Part shown: in pieces, positions 1 to 11,846 of the stretch
Numbering within the stretch: the first letter of the stretch is position 1
Layout: the number at the start of each line of letters is the position of its first letter
Assembly (NCBI GenBank): GCA_030848705.1
Contig: CM061235.1
Location: 133,865,228 to 133,929,227, forward strand
Origin: Heracleum sosnowskyi
Taxonomy: Eukaryota; Streptophyta; Magnoliopsida; Apiales; Apiaceae
Length of the DNA: 64,000 bases
Direction: 5' to 3'
Notes under the pieces: generated by a model
The model's input: the letters and a program-made list of their open reading frames with translations, nothing else
Told to the model about the DNA's origin: nothing
Database searches by the model: none
Translations under genes and position numbers: made by a program

Positions 1-232
1 CAACTTGCATCATCGTCTTTTAGAAGTGGGTTTTTCCCGTCCCAAGGCCCCATTTTGATGGGTTTTGTGTTGCGGAGAGAGATATTATTATAGCACATCG
101 GAGATGGTAGGCATCAAAATTTTTATATTTCTCTCTCTTATGTCATTCATTTTTGCATGACATCCTCCTTCAAAGAATACTCCGGTAATTGATCGGCATG
201 TTTAGATGTCAATCTCACAAAAAAATGCATAA

Positions 233-494
233 TACTCCCTTCGTCAATAACTAGTTGTCATATTTGATTTTTGAATGTTTAAATTTATCAATTTTTGACC
301 AAATATTATATATATAATATAAATAAAAAGTATCATAAAAATTATGTCACCGAAAAGTATATTTAATCTAGTTTAATATGTATTTTTCAGATTTTGTAAA
401 GTATATAATGAGAATACGTAAATGTTAGTCAAATATTGATCAATTTGACCGCTAAAAATCAAAACAAAACAACTAATTTGAGACGGAGAGAGTA
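233..494. mobile_element. Stowaway-like MITE
   Basis: The two ends form an inverted repeat: the left end reads TACTCCCTTCGTCAATAACT and the right end is its imperfect reverse complement, ending in GAGACGGAGAGAGTA. The element is about 260 bp, AT-rich and non-coding, with TA at both borders. This fits Tc1/mariner-derived Stowaway MITEs, whose ends commonly read CTCCCTCCGTCCC. No transposase is present. Confidence 0.75.
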
Positions 495-764
495 CAAATT
501 TGCTAAAAAAATAATATTTTATTTATAATTGGGTATACAAATGAAGTTAGTAATCTACAGTATTGTGTTAAATGCTAATTTTTGACACATTATATCACTT
601 TATTTGATATTTTATTAACATCTCAACGATTCCAATAAAACAATTTCAAAAAAACACTAACAAGAATGTTAGGACTTAGGACCACGTGACTCGAGTTGCT
701 CTTGGCTATACTCCCACAGTTGCGGGATACAATTTGTAATTTGATAGAGAATTTAGGTCATTTA

Positions 765-1157
765 GGGGTCGTTTGATTAAAGTAGCATGAGATTGAAATC
801 AGGAATCGGGGTTAAGTGGGTTTGAGTTATTATATTTGATATTATGTATTTGATTCAGTGCTGAAATGAATATATTTAATTTATGATATTTTCAATTGAT
901 TAATTTAATTAATTTAAAATATTAATTTAATTACATTTCTAAATATATTTTTGAGTTATTGATTTATTTTTATATTAAAATTTACATTTAATTATTTAAA
1001 TAAATATGAAAATAGTAGAAATAACATTGATTCCACATACCCATCCTTCATACTCTTGGGGTTTGAGAAATGAGTTTAAAAAAGATTTTTTCTGAATCAA
1101 ACGGGTTGAAAAGAACAAAACCCATACCTTATACCATACTCGAACCAAACGACCTCC
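765..1157. mobile_element. hAT-like MITE (probable)
   Basis: The left end GGGGTCGTTTGATT is matched by an inverted right end AACCAAACGACCTCC, and the interior is AT-rich with no ORF. The GGGGTCGTTTGGTT-type terminus is common in plant hAT MITEs. I could not confirm a clean 8-bp target duplication, so the exact ends are approximate. Confidence 0.5.
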
Positions 1158-1321
1158 AAACTAAGGTAGAGTAGAAAACTATTTAAAAAAAGACAAATAC
1201 TGAAAATATGAAAAAGCTATTTTCTTAAAATAAAAAATTGGTTTTAAATTTGAAATATAACTCTTCATTCTTCCTGCTCACCATTAAAATAATTCAAAAT
1301 TTACATGATAGTATTCTACAT

Positions 1322-1986
1322 TCAATATATATATATAAAGGAGGATACGCGGGAGATTAGGTGGCGCCCCTAAGATCGTCTCAATCTATTTTTCTAATTT
1401 TCTAGAATTTTAGAATTTTAAATACTGATAAATCAAAAAAATATCCTTTAACATATTAGAAGTAGAATAGATGTTCGAATTTATTAAGGAGAAGAATTCG
1501 AATTTATAGCGAAGTTCGAAGTTCTATTTAAAGTAGAATAGGTGTTTGAATTTGCAGAGGGGAAGAGTTCAAATATAAAAGAAGTACTTGCAAAGTTCTA
1601 TTTGAAGTAGAATAGATGTTTCGATTCATAGAGGAGAAGAGTTCGGATATAAAAGAAGTACTTGCAATTAAAAATTCTATTGGAAGTAGAATGAGCGTTT
1701 ATAATACATAACTAAAAATTCTATTTGAAGTAGAATATGTAAAGTTATATAGATGTTTTTTCAACTAAAGAGTATCTCATTAGAAAGGAGTATGATTACA
1801 TAAAAATTAATATATAAGACAAGTATATATTCAATATATTAAAGTTGAGATTTTGATATTAAAAAGGAAAGCGTGTTTCACGGGAGGACGGCTTATTAGC
1901 GAGGACCGAGTAATTTTCATAATTTATTTGATAGAGTTTTTTAAAAAATTTATTACGCCGCCGCGAAGCGCGGCTTTTACGACTAG
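1322..1986 (+). mobile_element. Non-autonomous Helitron (probable)
   Basis: The 3' end has the Helitron signature: a short GC-rich hairpin (GCCGCG-AAG-CGCGGC, about 1961-1975) about 8 nt before a terminal CTAG, followed by T. The left end is placed at a TC in an AT-rich stretch but is uncertain, because the preceding base is not the expected A. No Rep/helicase coding is present. Confidence 0.55.
1460..1745. repeat. Degenerate 65-80 bp tandem repeat inside Helitron
   Basis: The phrase AGTAGAATAGATGTT or a near variant recurs at about 1461, 1541, 1607, 1686 and 1730. It is followed each time by a purine-rich GAGGAGAAGAGTTCG-type segment. It looks like an internal minisatellite of the Helitron at 1322-1986. 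Confidence 0.5.
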
Positions 1987-2947
1987 TTATCTATGAAAAT
2001 AGTGTATTTGCTTTTTATTTTCTATAAATAAACAAAACTGTTGGTTAGCAAAATTAGCAAAATTCGAGTTCGGACTGTTTTAGGTGAGCACGGCTCGATT
2101 TGTTTATTAATTGAACCTGAGTTTAGACATGAGAATATGTTTGATAAATAAACGAGTTCAAGCTGAATTTTACACATATTCGATTAGAACTTGGCTTCAA
2201 CTCATTAAAATATTCGTTTAATTTAAAATGTAAATATGATATGATTTGGGAGCAAGAATATGATTTGGGAGTGTGCGTAACTTTCGGCGATGCAAATATT
2301 TAATAACTATGGTAGATTCGTGGTTATTTAATAAAGAATATTGAGTAGTGCTAGTTAATCCAAAAATTGTTCCCAAAATATTTACAAAATGATGTGAACA
2401 ACACATGACGTTTTTTAATTCGTGGGCCCATATTAATAACGGGGTCTCATATTACTATTAGGAATGTTACCATTCAAAACTCATTTGGGAACAATTTTTT
2501 AAAACACTTTTGGGGTCTTTAGTTTTTTGAGCAGAGTCTTGACTGATTTAAGCATAAAAAATCAGCCAAGAAACTTTTATTATAAAACATATTAATGTGT
2601 GAACGCATGTATCTGATAATACCCAACCGTATTTGACCCGCAGCAGCAAAAATCTAAACTTTCATTGTCTGTGCTTATAATTATTACACGCCCCAGCATT
2701 TGACAAGGTCCTTGCCCACTTTTTCAAATGCCAGAATTTCCAACACTTTGCCTTTTACATGTATTTGAACTCAAGTAGTATTTTAGATTATTGCTATGAG
2801 TACAACTCCAAATAGCTTTCACATAAATTATATTTCGCAAATGCTTTCCAGGATTCCTTCCATCTTTACACAACATTCAAGTCTTCTCAGTCATTTCAAA
2901 TATATTTCAGCTGAATCTTTGCTTTTACTTTAAGAAAACTCTCCGTG
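1987..2947. other. Intergenic region upstream of the first ectodomain exon
   Basis: No convincing gene. The stretch is AT-rich, and the only ORF of any size (2218-2406, minus) is short and resembles nothing I know. The last few hundred bases are presumably the promoter and 5' UTR of the exon starting at 2948, but no clear TATA box stands out. Confidence 0.4.
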
Positions 2948-3773
2948 ATGTATGCTGAGCTCCTTAAACCCTACCAGTGTCGTCATTTAAACCCCATCAG
3001 TTTCATCGTCTCATTCCATGTGCTTGTACTGCTCAACATCCCAATTTATCGTGCTCAAATTAATTATGAACAATACTATTCGGATTGTAGTAACATGTCT
3101 GCTGTTAGATGCGGTAACAAGACATTCAAGAATCCTGAATACCCTTTCTGGGGACAAAATATTCGGTTTAACCATTGTGGTCTCGAAGGATTTGAGCTCC
3201 GTTGTGAAGCCAATGATCTTGTTATAGATATCGGTCCAAATAGCACGTATCGTGTACTTGAAACCAATCCGCCACGAAGTTTGATAACACTAAAATATTA
3301 TGATGATCCTCTGGGGAATATCTGTGCATCTCAGGACGTAAGTAGTAGAGTTTTGAATGAAACACTTTATGATTATGGAGAGAACACTAAAGTTCTCAAC
3401 TTGTTCTACAATTGTGACGATGAAATTGTTTCACCCCGGATTGACTATAAACTTGTATGCCCAAGTGACAATAAGAATTTGGTTTATTTCTTCCTGGGAA
3501 ATTCATTTTATCTAGTTGAAGAAGATAAGCTTGATTCGTGCAATAAGACAACACTTCAAGTGGATAAGATGGTATTTGAGGATTTAAAAAATTATCGCAT
3601 ACATCCTGAAGAACTTTTTCAAAAGAGCTTTGAGGTTCACTATAATGGAATGAACGAAAAAGCTTGCACAGACTGCAAGGCAACGGGTGGATGGTGTTGG
3701 AGCGGCACAACAGTTAAAAACAACACATGCTTGTATAACAACGGAACTGTTCTCCCTCCATATCCACAACCAG
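2948..3773 (+). pseudogene. Orphan LRK10L/WAK-type ectodomain exon (no adjacent kinase)
   Basis: A complete first exon of an LRK10L-type receptor. It has a hydrophobic signal peptide, a GUB_WAK_bind domain (motifs NPEYPFWG and CGLEGFELRC) and a Cys-rich WAK_assoc-like tail with CTDCKATGGWCW, ending in PPYPQP. The first ATG is at 2948. The exon ends at a good donor, CAG|GTTTGCTC, leaving phase 1 as in genes A and B. If unspliced, translation stops at 3802. No mini-exon or kinase follows before gene A at 5963, so it is either an abandoned duplicate, a soluble ectodomain gene, or an alternative first exon for gene A: 826+39+261+935 nt joins in frame to 686 aa. The protein is a close paralogue of the array units at 42.8-56.1 kb on the other strand. 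Called a pseudogene only because the kinase is missing; the exon itself is open. Confidence 0.6.
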
Positions 3774-3802
3774 GTTTGCTCAAATTATTTACTCTACTTT
3801 AA

Positions 3803-5624
3803 CGTTTAATGGTAGTATAGAGATGTCATATCTAGCTTAGAATCTCATCTAGGAAAGAGATGATGCTTCCGATATTTTGACTAAATATTTGCATATTTGG
3901 ACAATTTCTTTTAGTTCCGGAATCCAGTGAATAGATAATACTCCAACGCTTCTCTTTGGAGTAGTTTGGGGAAAAAATGGCTTCTCTTTATTCTTCCAAG
4001 CTCTCTAATTCCTCTGTTTTCTCTGCTTCTTCAATAATTATTTTCCTTCACCTCAGATGAATATCCAAACCAAACTCCTGGTGCAAAACTTTCTTTATAT
4101 TCCTATACAAAGTTATTCATCTTCTCGACTATATACATTCCAAATTTCTGACGGGTGTTCATAACTAAGAATTTGTAAGTGTTTTTTTTAAAATTCTAGG
4201 AATATGAACATTTGTTATTAGTTGATATTTCTATCCGTTTACAGTTAATTATATGAGGTAATCATTGGGCCTGATAAATAGTTAGTGTGGAATGTGATTA
4301 CGGGCTTTGTAGAGTTTTAGGAGAACTGGTATATAGGTTTAGAGAAATCAAAACGAAACAAGCCCCGACTGAATTTGAGTTGAGATTTGAAGATTATGCT
4401 GCAGTTTTGATTTCTGATTTTTGAGTTTCAGCCGCTAAAAAGCACAAACATGTTAGCACAAACTAATCACTACATAAATAGGGAGATTACAAGAAGGATA
4501 GGTACAGAATGAAAAATCTTTTGATAGATGGGAGAGAGAGAACGAGAATTTACAGAAGGGATTATGATTAATGTACAAAATGGCCTACTTTTGTATGATA
4601 TGCCAGGAAAGGAGACCGAGATATATCCTCAAGTTCCCTTTTCTCTTAGTGAAAGACTTGGATGAATTATAATCAGGACTATCAAGTGAAGAGAACGAAC
4701 TGAAGCTTTCTTAAGGATCAGAAGTTGATGTCGGGCATACAACATCTGTGATCGTGCTTGACTTTAGAATGCTCGATTTGAAATTGCCCAAGTTGTCGTA
4801 TTGGCATGTGTTACATGTCCAATAATGCCGGGAGAATTTGAGCCACAATAAGTATAAAACACACAGATTAATAGAGTTTTAGGGTTTAACTCGTTGGAAA
4901 TCCCACTAATCTTGCATATTGTTTGCCTAATGAATCAACTATTTGCTTTCTAAATAGTACTACTCTGCCAATTTGTTTACATTTGAGTGTAGCACATATG
5001 TTAAAAAAAACAATAAATTAGTGAAAAAGTAGAAAAAATGGGTTAAGCAGACGAAAGTAGTGGAATTAGTTGATTTTTATATTGTAAAAATTTATTATTT
5101 TTGAAAAATTTAAAAATGTAAAAAATTGAGAGGGATATCAAAAAAAAAAGTGTAAAGAAATTGTTGAGAGGAGTATGTTCTAAGAAAATTATATTATGAA
5201 TTTGTGTGATGGAAAAGAAATATACCGAAGAGAACTCAAGTCAAGACTGCTTCTTGATTATGAACAACTTATATTATAAAGTCTTGAGAGTTGACTGACT
5301 TGCACCAATAAAAGGCAAGAAATTTCTGATAAAAAAATGAAATAAATGGATAGTAAAACATTCAAGTATAACTAGCACAAATATCTGAGAGGAAATGTCG
5401 CATCAGTTGCAGAAATGAACAACCCTGTTACACGCCAGGAATAAAAGTCTTCAACTTTTTTTGTACACAAATAGACACACAGTGTAGCTTTTGACAAGGT
5501 CGTCGACCCATATTTTCCACACCTTATAGAGGAAAATTCCCAACACTTGCCTGGGTTGAACATTCATGTTGTAGTTTATTACAAAGTCTTCAAGGCATTA
5601 AAGTTGTTCCATAGCCTTAGCTTT
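3803..5624. other. Non-coding stretch between the two plus-strand ectodomain exons
   Basis: No gene. Positions about 3840-4080 are the inverted counterpart of about 39050-39270, which follows the degenerate gene D ectodomain exon, so this is remnant intron or 3' flank. The part just before the MITE (about 5530-5624) is matched in inverted orientation upstream of gene B (about 15010-15105). Confidence 0.5.
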
Positions 5625-5626
5625 TA

Positions 5627-5889
5627 CTCCCTCTGTCCCTATTTAGTTGTCCCTTTTGAAAAAAAAATTTGTCCCAAATTAGTTGTCCAACTCTTCATCC
5701 AACACAAAATTTTGATCATTTTTCCACTAATACCCTCATTTATTGTCATTTCCAATGTTGACTTTTCTTCCTCTACTCATAGAACTAGTGTATTAATTAT
5801 GGGTATTAAGGGAAAATAAGCATAGCATTTAAAATTTCTTAATATGCGTAAAATTTTCAAAGAGGACAACTAAAAAGGGACGGAGGGAG
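5627..5889. mobile_element. Stowaway-like MITE with clean TA duplication
   Basis: Terminal inverted repeats run CTCCCTCTGTCCCTATTTAG at the left and AAAAAGGGACGGAGGGAG at the right. The element is flanked by TA at 5625-5626 and 5890-5891. The inverted copy of this promoter region (about 15003-15016) has the uninterrupted sequence TTTTATACAAC, read on the minus strand. That is an empty site with a single TA, which proves the element's ends. It sits about 70 bp upstream of the gene A start codon. Confidence 0.9.
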
Positions 5890-5962
5890 TATACAACATG
5901 CTCTGCTCACCATAAACAAACTCACTTCTTTCTTAGTCTTTCCCGTAAACATTTCCTGCATC

Positions 5963-8616
5963 ATGAATGCTAAACTCTTCAGACCTCATCGATATTTCTT
6001 AAACCCCTTGAGCCTCATCATCTCATTCCTTTTGTTATCACTCTTCATCCCAAGACATCATGCTCTAAATAATACTGACATGTACAACAAGTGTAAAGAG
6101 AAGACTACTCGTGCCTGCGGCAAAGATATAAAAGGGGGACTGATTGAATACCCTTTCTGGGGAACCGATATTCGACCGGAATATTGCGGGCTTGAAGGAT
6201 TCGAGCTCAGCTGTGAAGAGGAGGGTGATCTTGCTGTTGATATTGGTTTAGATAGCAAGTATCGTGTAGCTGAAGTTAATCTGTCAGCAAGCGTGTTAAT
6301 ATTAAATCGTTTTGATGATTCTCTAGACGATATATGTGCATCTAATTTGACTAATAGTACAATATTAGATGAAAAACTACTATATGATTACGGAGAGAAC
6401 ACCGAAGAAATCCACTTGTTCTACCATTGTGACCCACCTGCCGTTAATACAAACGGTATCACGTCTAAGTTCACTTGTCCGAGTGGTGATAAGAAAGAGG
6501 TCTTTTTTTTACGAAAAGATGGATTGCCTGAATATGGTGAAAGGCTTAAGTCGTGCATATCTGCAAGACTTCCGGTTAATAAGAGTGTGCTTGAACAACA
6601 GATCACTAAGAAAGAAGTGGAGGTGCAAGAACTCTTCAAGGGGAACATTGAGGTTCGATATAATAAAACATACATAAATGCTTGCCATGACTGTTTTCTA
6701 ACTGAGGGATCGTGTTGGAACGGCACAAAAAATACCAAACAAAACACGTGCCTTTATAGCAACGGAACTGTTCTCCATCCATATGGACCATCTGTTCTCC
6801 ATCCATATGGACCATCTGTTCTCCCTCCATATGGACCATCTGTTGTCCCTCCATATGGACCATCTGTTGTCCCTCCATATCCACAACCAGGTGTGCTCGA
6901 CATAATTACTCTTTTCTAAGTTTATGCTGATAATAACATATAAAATTTAGCTTACGATCTCATTTAGGATATTTATAAAGGATGTAAACAGTAAGATGTC
7001 AAATATAGGTCTTACAGATGGTAATGAAATTACTAGGTCTGTGCATTTTCTACTGTGAGATTTGGTAATGAAATTGTTTAAAGTTAAGACGCTTCACATT
7101 TACTATTACTTACTACAAGGTGTAATTTCATATATGTATGCTCATTTTGCTTCCAATATTGACAGGAAGCGAAAATAAGCATTTGGGACTGAAGATTGGC
7201 ATAGGTAGTATGTCCTTTCCTTGGCATATTCATCATTTAATCTAATGCATTTTGGCATTTCTCCAATCCCATATATATGGTAAAGCTCGTAGCTTTATGT
7301 GTTTTCAATTTTCTCTCTGCAGCAAGTGGTGCGGGTGTAGGTTTTATACTGCTCATTCTATTGGCGCTCTTCCTCTTCCTTCGCCGTAAAAAAGCTAAGC
7401 AAGGTTCATACGCCATTTCTCGAAATGTATCTTCTTATTCCTTCTCAATGTCCGATTCTGAAAAAGGGAGCGGAAACGTCATGGGAGTCCCAACATTCTC
7501 CTACAATGAACTCCAAAAGGCTACCAACAATTTTGATTCTAACAATGAACTTGGTGATGGTGGCTTTGGGATAGTTTACAAAGGTACCTAGATAGTTTTA
7601 TCTTAAAATAAATATTTAACAGCCTCTACTTAGCAAGTCTTCTGAAACTGCAATTTGGAATTTGTTTTATTTATTAATTAGGCAAACTAAAAGATGGGCG
7701 TGAAGTTGCAGTAAAGCGACTATACGAGAACAGCATTAAGAGAGTTGAGCAATTTATGAACGAGATTAGAATAATCACACAGTTGCGCCACCCGAACTTA
7801 GTGGTTCTTTACGGAAGCACCTCAGAGCAGTGCAGAAAACTTTTACTTGTGTATGAATACATACCTAATGGCACAATTGCTGATCATCTCTATGGAGAAG
7901 ATGCAGAGAGAGGAAATCTAACATGGAAAACAAGAATGAGTATTGCCATAGAAAGTGCAAGTGCATTGTCATATCTTCATCTTTCAGAAGTCATTCACCG
8001 GGATGTCAAGACCACAAACATACTGTTAGATAACAATTTCCACGTCAAGGTTGCAGATTTTGGCTTGTCGCGTCTGTTACCTAGCAATGTCACACACGTC
8101 TCAACTGCTCCACAAGGTACTCCTGGATATGTAGACCCTGAGTACCATCAGTGCTACCAGCTTACATCTAAAAGTGATGTATATAGTTTCGGGGTTGTTT
8201 TAATCGAGCTTATATCATCAAAACCTGCCGTTGATATCACTAGGCATAGGCATGAGATTAACTTAGCAAACATGGCTATAAACAAGATTCAGGGTGATGC
8301 ATTGCACGAGCTTGTTGATCCAAGTCTAGGATTTGAATCAGATTACGAGGTAAGAAAGATGATCACGGAAGTGGCAGAGTTGGCATTTAGGTGTTTGCAA
8401 AATGAAAGGGAATTAAGGCCATCAATGGAGGAAGTATATAAATCTCTGAAGGAAATACAAAGCAGAAGCAATGGTGAAAAAAATGAGTCACAAGATACTC
8501 TGTTTAGAGACGATGCTTCGTTGTTGAAGAACTATCCCCAAAATCTTTCTCCAGATTCAGTGACTATGCAATGGGTTAGCACTAGCAGGTCAGCAAACTC
8601 TAGTTCAAGCACCTAA
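5963..8616 (+). CDS. Gene A: LRK10L1-type receptor-like kinase (RD class), complete
   Basis: Likely plasma-membrane Ser/Thr receptor kinase of the LRK10L-1 (At1g18390-like) group. Proposed exons: 5963-6890, 7166-7204, 7323-7583 and 7682-8616. All junctions are GT-AG, the frame is kept, and the product is 720 aa. Order: signal peptide (about 1-35); GUB_WAK_bind ectodomain with YPFWG and CGLEGFELSC; Cys-rich WAK_assoc tail; a PYGPSV octapeptide stalk (about 270-305); mini-exon; TM helix (about 327-343, GVGFILLILLALFLFL); kinase with P-loop ELGDGGFGIVYKG, VAVK lysine, HRDVKTTN catalytic loop (about 515), DFG (about 535) and GTPGYVDPEY. Catalytic residues look intact. The ligand is unknown; the ectodomain family is thought to bind wall polysaccharide. 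Its ectodomain is nearly identical to that of gene B, whereas the kinase belongs to a different class. A MITE lies just upstream. Confidence 0.9.
6771..6890 (+). repeat. 24-bp coding minisatellite (PYGPSV octapeptide)
   Basis: Four full copies of a 24-bp repeat encode (L/V)(H/P)PYGPSV, and a fifth partial copy ends in PPYPQPG at the exon 1 splice donor. The matching exon in gene B (about 14056-14135) has fewer copies, one of them shortened, so copy number changed after the duplication. It forms a Pro/Tyr-rich extracellular stalk between the ligand-binding part and the membrane helix, loosely extensin-like in composition. Confidence 0.9.
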
Positions 8617-8801
8617 ACATTTGTTTATTTGTTCACATGTATGAGGTCTGTTTCTCCGTTTTCTTAGGTAATAGCTGAATTTTGTAATTTTATTTAAAGA
8701 CCAGATGGTCTGTTGGTCGATGTACATATATTGTCAACACATACTAGTGTACTTGTATAATCTACTCCAGTACTATTTATGCACTCTTCTTTTATAAAGA
8801 A
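8617..8801. other. 3' flank of gene A
   Basis: AT-rich sequence directly after the stop codon, presumed 3' UTR. No coding potential seen. Confidence 0.4.
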
Positions 8802-9051
8802 TATTCCTCTGTCCCATCCATTTGTTAACATTTGAAAAAAATGGTTCTATACGTATTTTAAGGCTGATATAAAGTATAGTTCTATTAATTATTTAATTTT
8901 TTTTTATTTTGAATAAAAATTTAATGTTTGGATTTCAATTCAAAAAAGAATTTTTTTAAAAATAAGCAATGAAACTATATTTTATAAGAGCCTTAAAATA
9001 TAGGTGCCGCTCCATCCCAAACGTTAACAAATGAATGGGACAAAGGGAGTA
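8802..9051. mobile_element. Stowaway-like MITE
   Basis: The left end TATTCCTCTGTCCCATCCAT pairs with the right end, whose reverse complement begins TTACTCCCTTTGTCCCATTC. The inverted repeat extends through TTTGTTAAC. About 250 bp, non-coding. Confidence 0.75.
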
Positions 9052-9170
9052 ATTATTAGAAAAAGAAGTACAAATAAAAAGAGGAGCCAATGGCGCCATG
9101 GTAGGACATTACAAAAGTAAAACCACTAGAAATATAGCTATTACATTCACAACAGAAGCAGTTAAACTAT

Positions 9171-9426
9171 GCCCTAAATATCAAATACATCATTATTTAT
9201 GTTTGAATGTATCAAATTAATCATTCATTGCAAAAATGATACAATTTAGTTACTAATTTAAAATTTTGTATCAACTTAGTCATTAAAATATTGAAATTTT
9301 GCATCAATTTAGTCATTATCATGTGATGTCCTTACACGAAATCTTAAATTAATGACTAAATTGAGTTTTGCAATATGTGACTAATTTGATACATTTAGAC
9401 CCAACGATGTATTTGATATTTAACCC
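9171..9426. mobile_element. MITE with about 60-bp inverted termini
   Basis: The left terminus GCCCTAAATATCAAATACAT is the inverted partner of the right terminus, whose reverse complement is GGGTTAAATATCAAATACAT. Similarity continues inward through ATGTATCAAATTA. The interior is non-coding. The superfamily and target duplication are not clear. Confidence 0.65.
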
Positions 9427-10289
9427 ATTTTTTTACTATGTACGAGGAGAGCCTGCCAGATTGAAAGATATTGTAGAAGAATTTGAGAAGCATTATGCTG
9501 AACCCCCTAGAAGATTAACTTTGCTTCTTATGTCACGATGATCATCTTTAGTGACTGCCGTGGTCTTGTCATACCAGCATCATGCTGCCTTGCATTCCTC
9601 TTACATTTATTCCGGCTCTTAGTAAGCATTAGCCTGTAATCCAGAATAAACATTAAATTATTAAAATAAAATTTAAATATTGAGTATAAAAATATTTAAT
9701 AAATATTAATTTAAATATGTTAATTTATAGAATTTAATGTGAAATTTAAATGAAAGTATATAATAAATAAAGACTATTTAATTAAATAGTTATGATAATC
9801 GAATCCTGGTGACATCAAAAAAGTTAAATTTAATAAATAAATAACTTGTATAATTATGTAGTAATAACAGCAAATTAAACCTGAGTTTTAGTACTATTGT
9901 GTTTCAATAAAATATCGAGATTGAGCGGATGAAATACACATCCGTAATAGTAAAGAGATATAATAATTACATTAATACAGAGTTATTGTATAACTTATAG
10001 TATAAAAGGTAATAGTTAAAAATATAGCACATATATTAATTGTATTATTATGCAATTTTATATTAATTGTATTAATCAATTTTTTTATTAATTGTATTAT
10101 AAATTTTTATTATGCAATTTTTTACAAATTTGAAAATAGAAATAAATTATTCTTATTAAAATATTTATTATTTTACTAATAAAGAAATGTTTCTTGTGCT
10201 TGTGGGTGTTCAAGCAAGAGCTCTTGTGTCGAGTGTATAGGTAATGTTAATGGATGGTGTTTAAATTCCATTATTTACTCTCACGTAAA
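9427..10289. other. AT-rich intergenic sequence
   Basis: No gene, RNA or complete element recognised. Very AT-rich, with frequent stop codons in all frames. Confidence 0.4.
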
Positions 10290-10980
10290 AAATTTCTTAA
10301 GTTTATTATTACCAACTTACATTAAAACTTTTTAATAGTAAAAAGGTATTGTATGAGAAAATGTAATATTTGTGATAGTTTACTTTTAATACATAATATT
10401 TTAAGTGTTTAACTATGATATTTACCCCTCCCGATAGTTAAAACACCAAGTTGTTGGTAGAAAAAACACCAAGTTGTCCGTAGATTTCTAGTATACAACT
10501 TGACTATTGTTGGCAATTAATTATATATTTATTTTGAATTAAACTAATTACGCATTAAACTAATTAAACTAATAATTAATTATATGTGTATACCGCGGTA
10601 TACATAAAATATCATACTCTTAACTTGGACATATCATATAATTAAGCTTTTAATATAGAGTATAGATTTCTTAAGTTTATCAGTTACCAACTTACCATTA
10701 TGCGTATTAAAAAATTTTAGGAGCAAAAAGACATTGTACGGAAACAATGTAGTATTTTTGATGGAGTTTATTTTAGTACATAAGTATGATAATTTAGGAT
10801 TTACCCCTCCCAATATCAATTCAAACAGGTTGCTAGTAGATTTCTAGTATGTAACTTTACTATTATTGGCAATTAATTTAATTTAATAGTAATAATTATA
10901 TTAATTTTGAATTAAAATAATTACGTATTAAACTAATTAATCTAATAATTATATGTATATCTACAAGACATACCACACCA
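10290..10980. repeat. Two degenerate copies of a roughly 330-380 bp sequence
   Basis: The segment starting near 10290 (TTTCTTAAGTTTATTATTAC) recurs near 10668 (TTTCTTAAGTTTATCAGTTA). The two share later landmarks in the same order: TTTACCCCTCCC, GTAGATTTCTAGTAT and TGGCAATTAATT, then an AT-rich tail. A third partial tail lies at about 11000-11100. It is non-coding, either an old tandem duplication or a decayed element. Confidence 0.6.
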
Positions 10981-11099
10981 TTAATATGGAGTTTCTAGTT
11001 TTAGTAAAGAAGTTAATTTTTAATTTAATAATAATTAATTTGAAATCAAATTCATTATATTAAACTAATTAAATTAATAATTATATGTATATAACAGCA

Positions 11100-11846
11100 T
11101 TTCTATTTTTAATATAGAGTAAAATATGTGCAAAAAAATTAGAGTAGTTAATCTTGAGAGGTTCTGAGGAGACTCTATTACAAGGAAGTCTAGCAAGGGG
11201 GACCAAAATTAGAGCACTATCTGACCACAAATCTTACCGAGCAACTCTTTAAGATAAAAACAAAACAGGAACATTCAAATATAGCTGATCCTGAGTTTCA
11301 GTACCTAGAAGTTAGAATTCAAAAATCACAATTAGTGCTCAAATTGATTTCAAAATTTTTAAGCCTCGTTCCAGAATAAATAAACATGTCTAGGAATAAA
11401 TAGTTTATGCCAAGGTTCCAAACCTTATATTATTCTTCTCAACTCCATTTCTGGCTCAACTACAAATACTTCTTTTTAATACCAATCGTATACTTGTATA
11501 TTTGTTTGAACTAACAGAGTAATCTTCTGTTTGTTAGTTGTCGTATATATTTAGAAAGCAAGGGATGATAGAAAAACAAACCAGTAACAACTATATAGGA
11601 ACCAAACAAAGTGTTAGTATGCATTTGCATTTTAGACCATTTTCTGGAAGAACCAACAAGCCCAGAATCTAGACAAAAACATGAGTTCTGATTACTGAGA
11701 CATTTTAATATAAGGTCTGGAACCTTGTCATAAATTAAACAGGACACAATCTTGTTTTACACCGAATGATACTGTAAGAACATAATGTCATCTAAGTGGT
11801 TCGACTTTTAAATATAATATGATCCAATTAAGGCATCCTTCAAAAA
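11100..11846. other. 3' flank of gene B, non-coding
   Basis: No convincing coding sequence; a 78-codon minus-strand ORF here (11511-11747) has no recognisable motif. The part next to 11847 is presumed 3' UTR of gene B. Confidence 0.4.

Noticed and set aside
5547..5819. 90-codon ORF upstream of gene A
   Set aside because: Most of it lies within the MITE; it is open by chance.
6636..6884. Antisense ORFs with MDGEQMVHMEG-type repeats
   Set aside because: They are the reverse reading of the 24-bp minisatellite in gene A.
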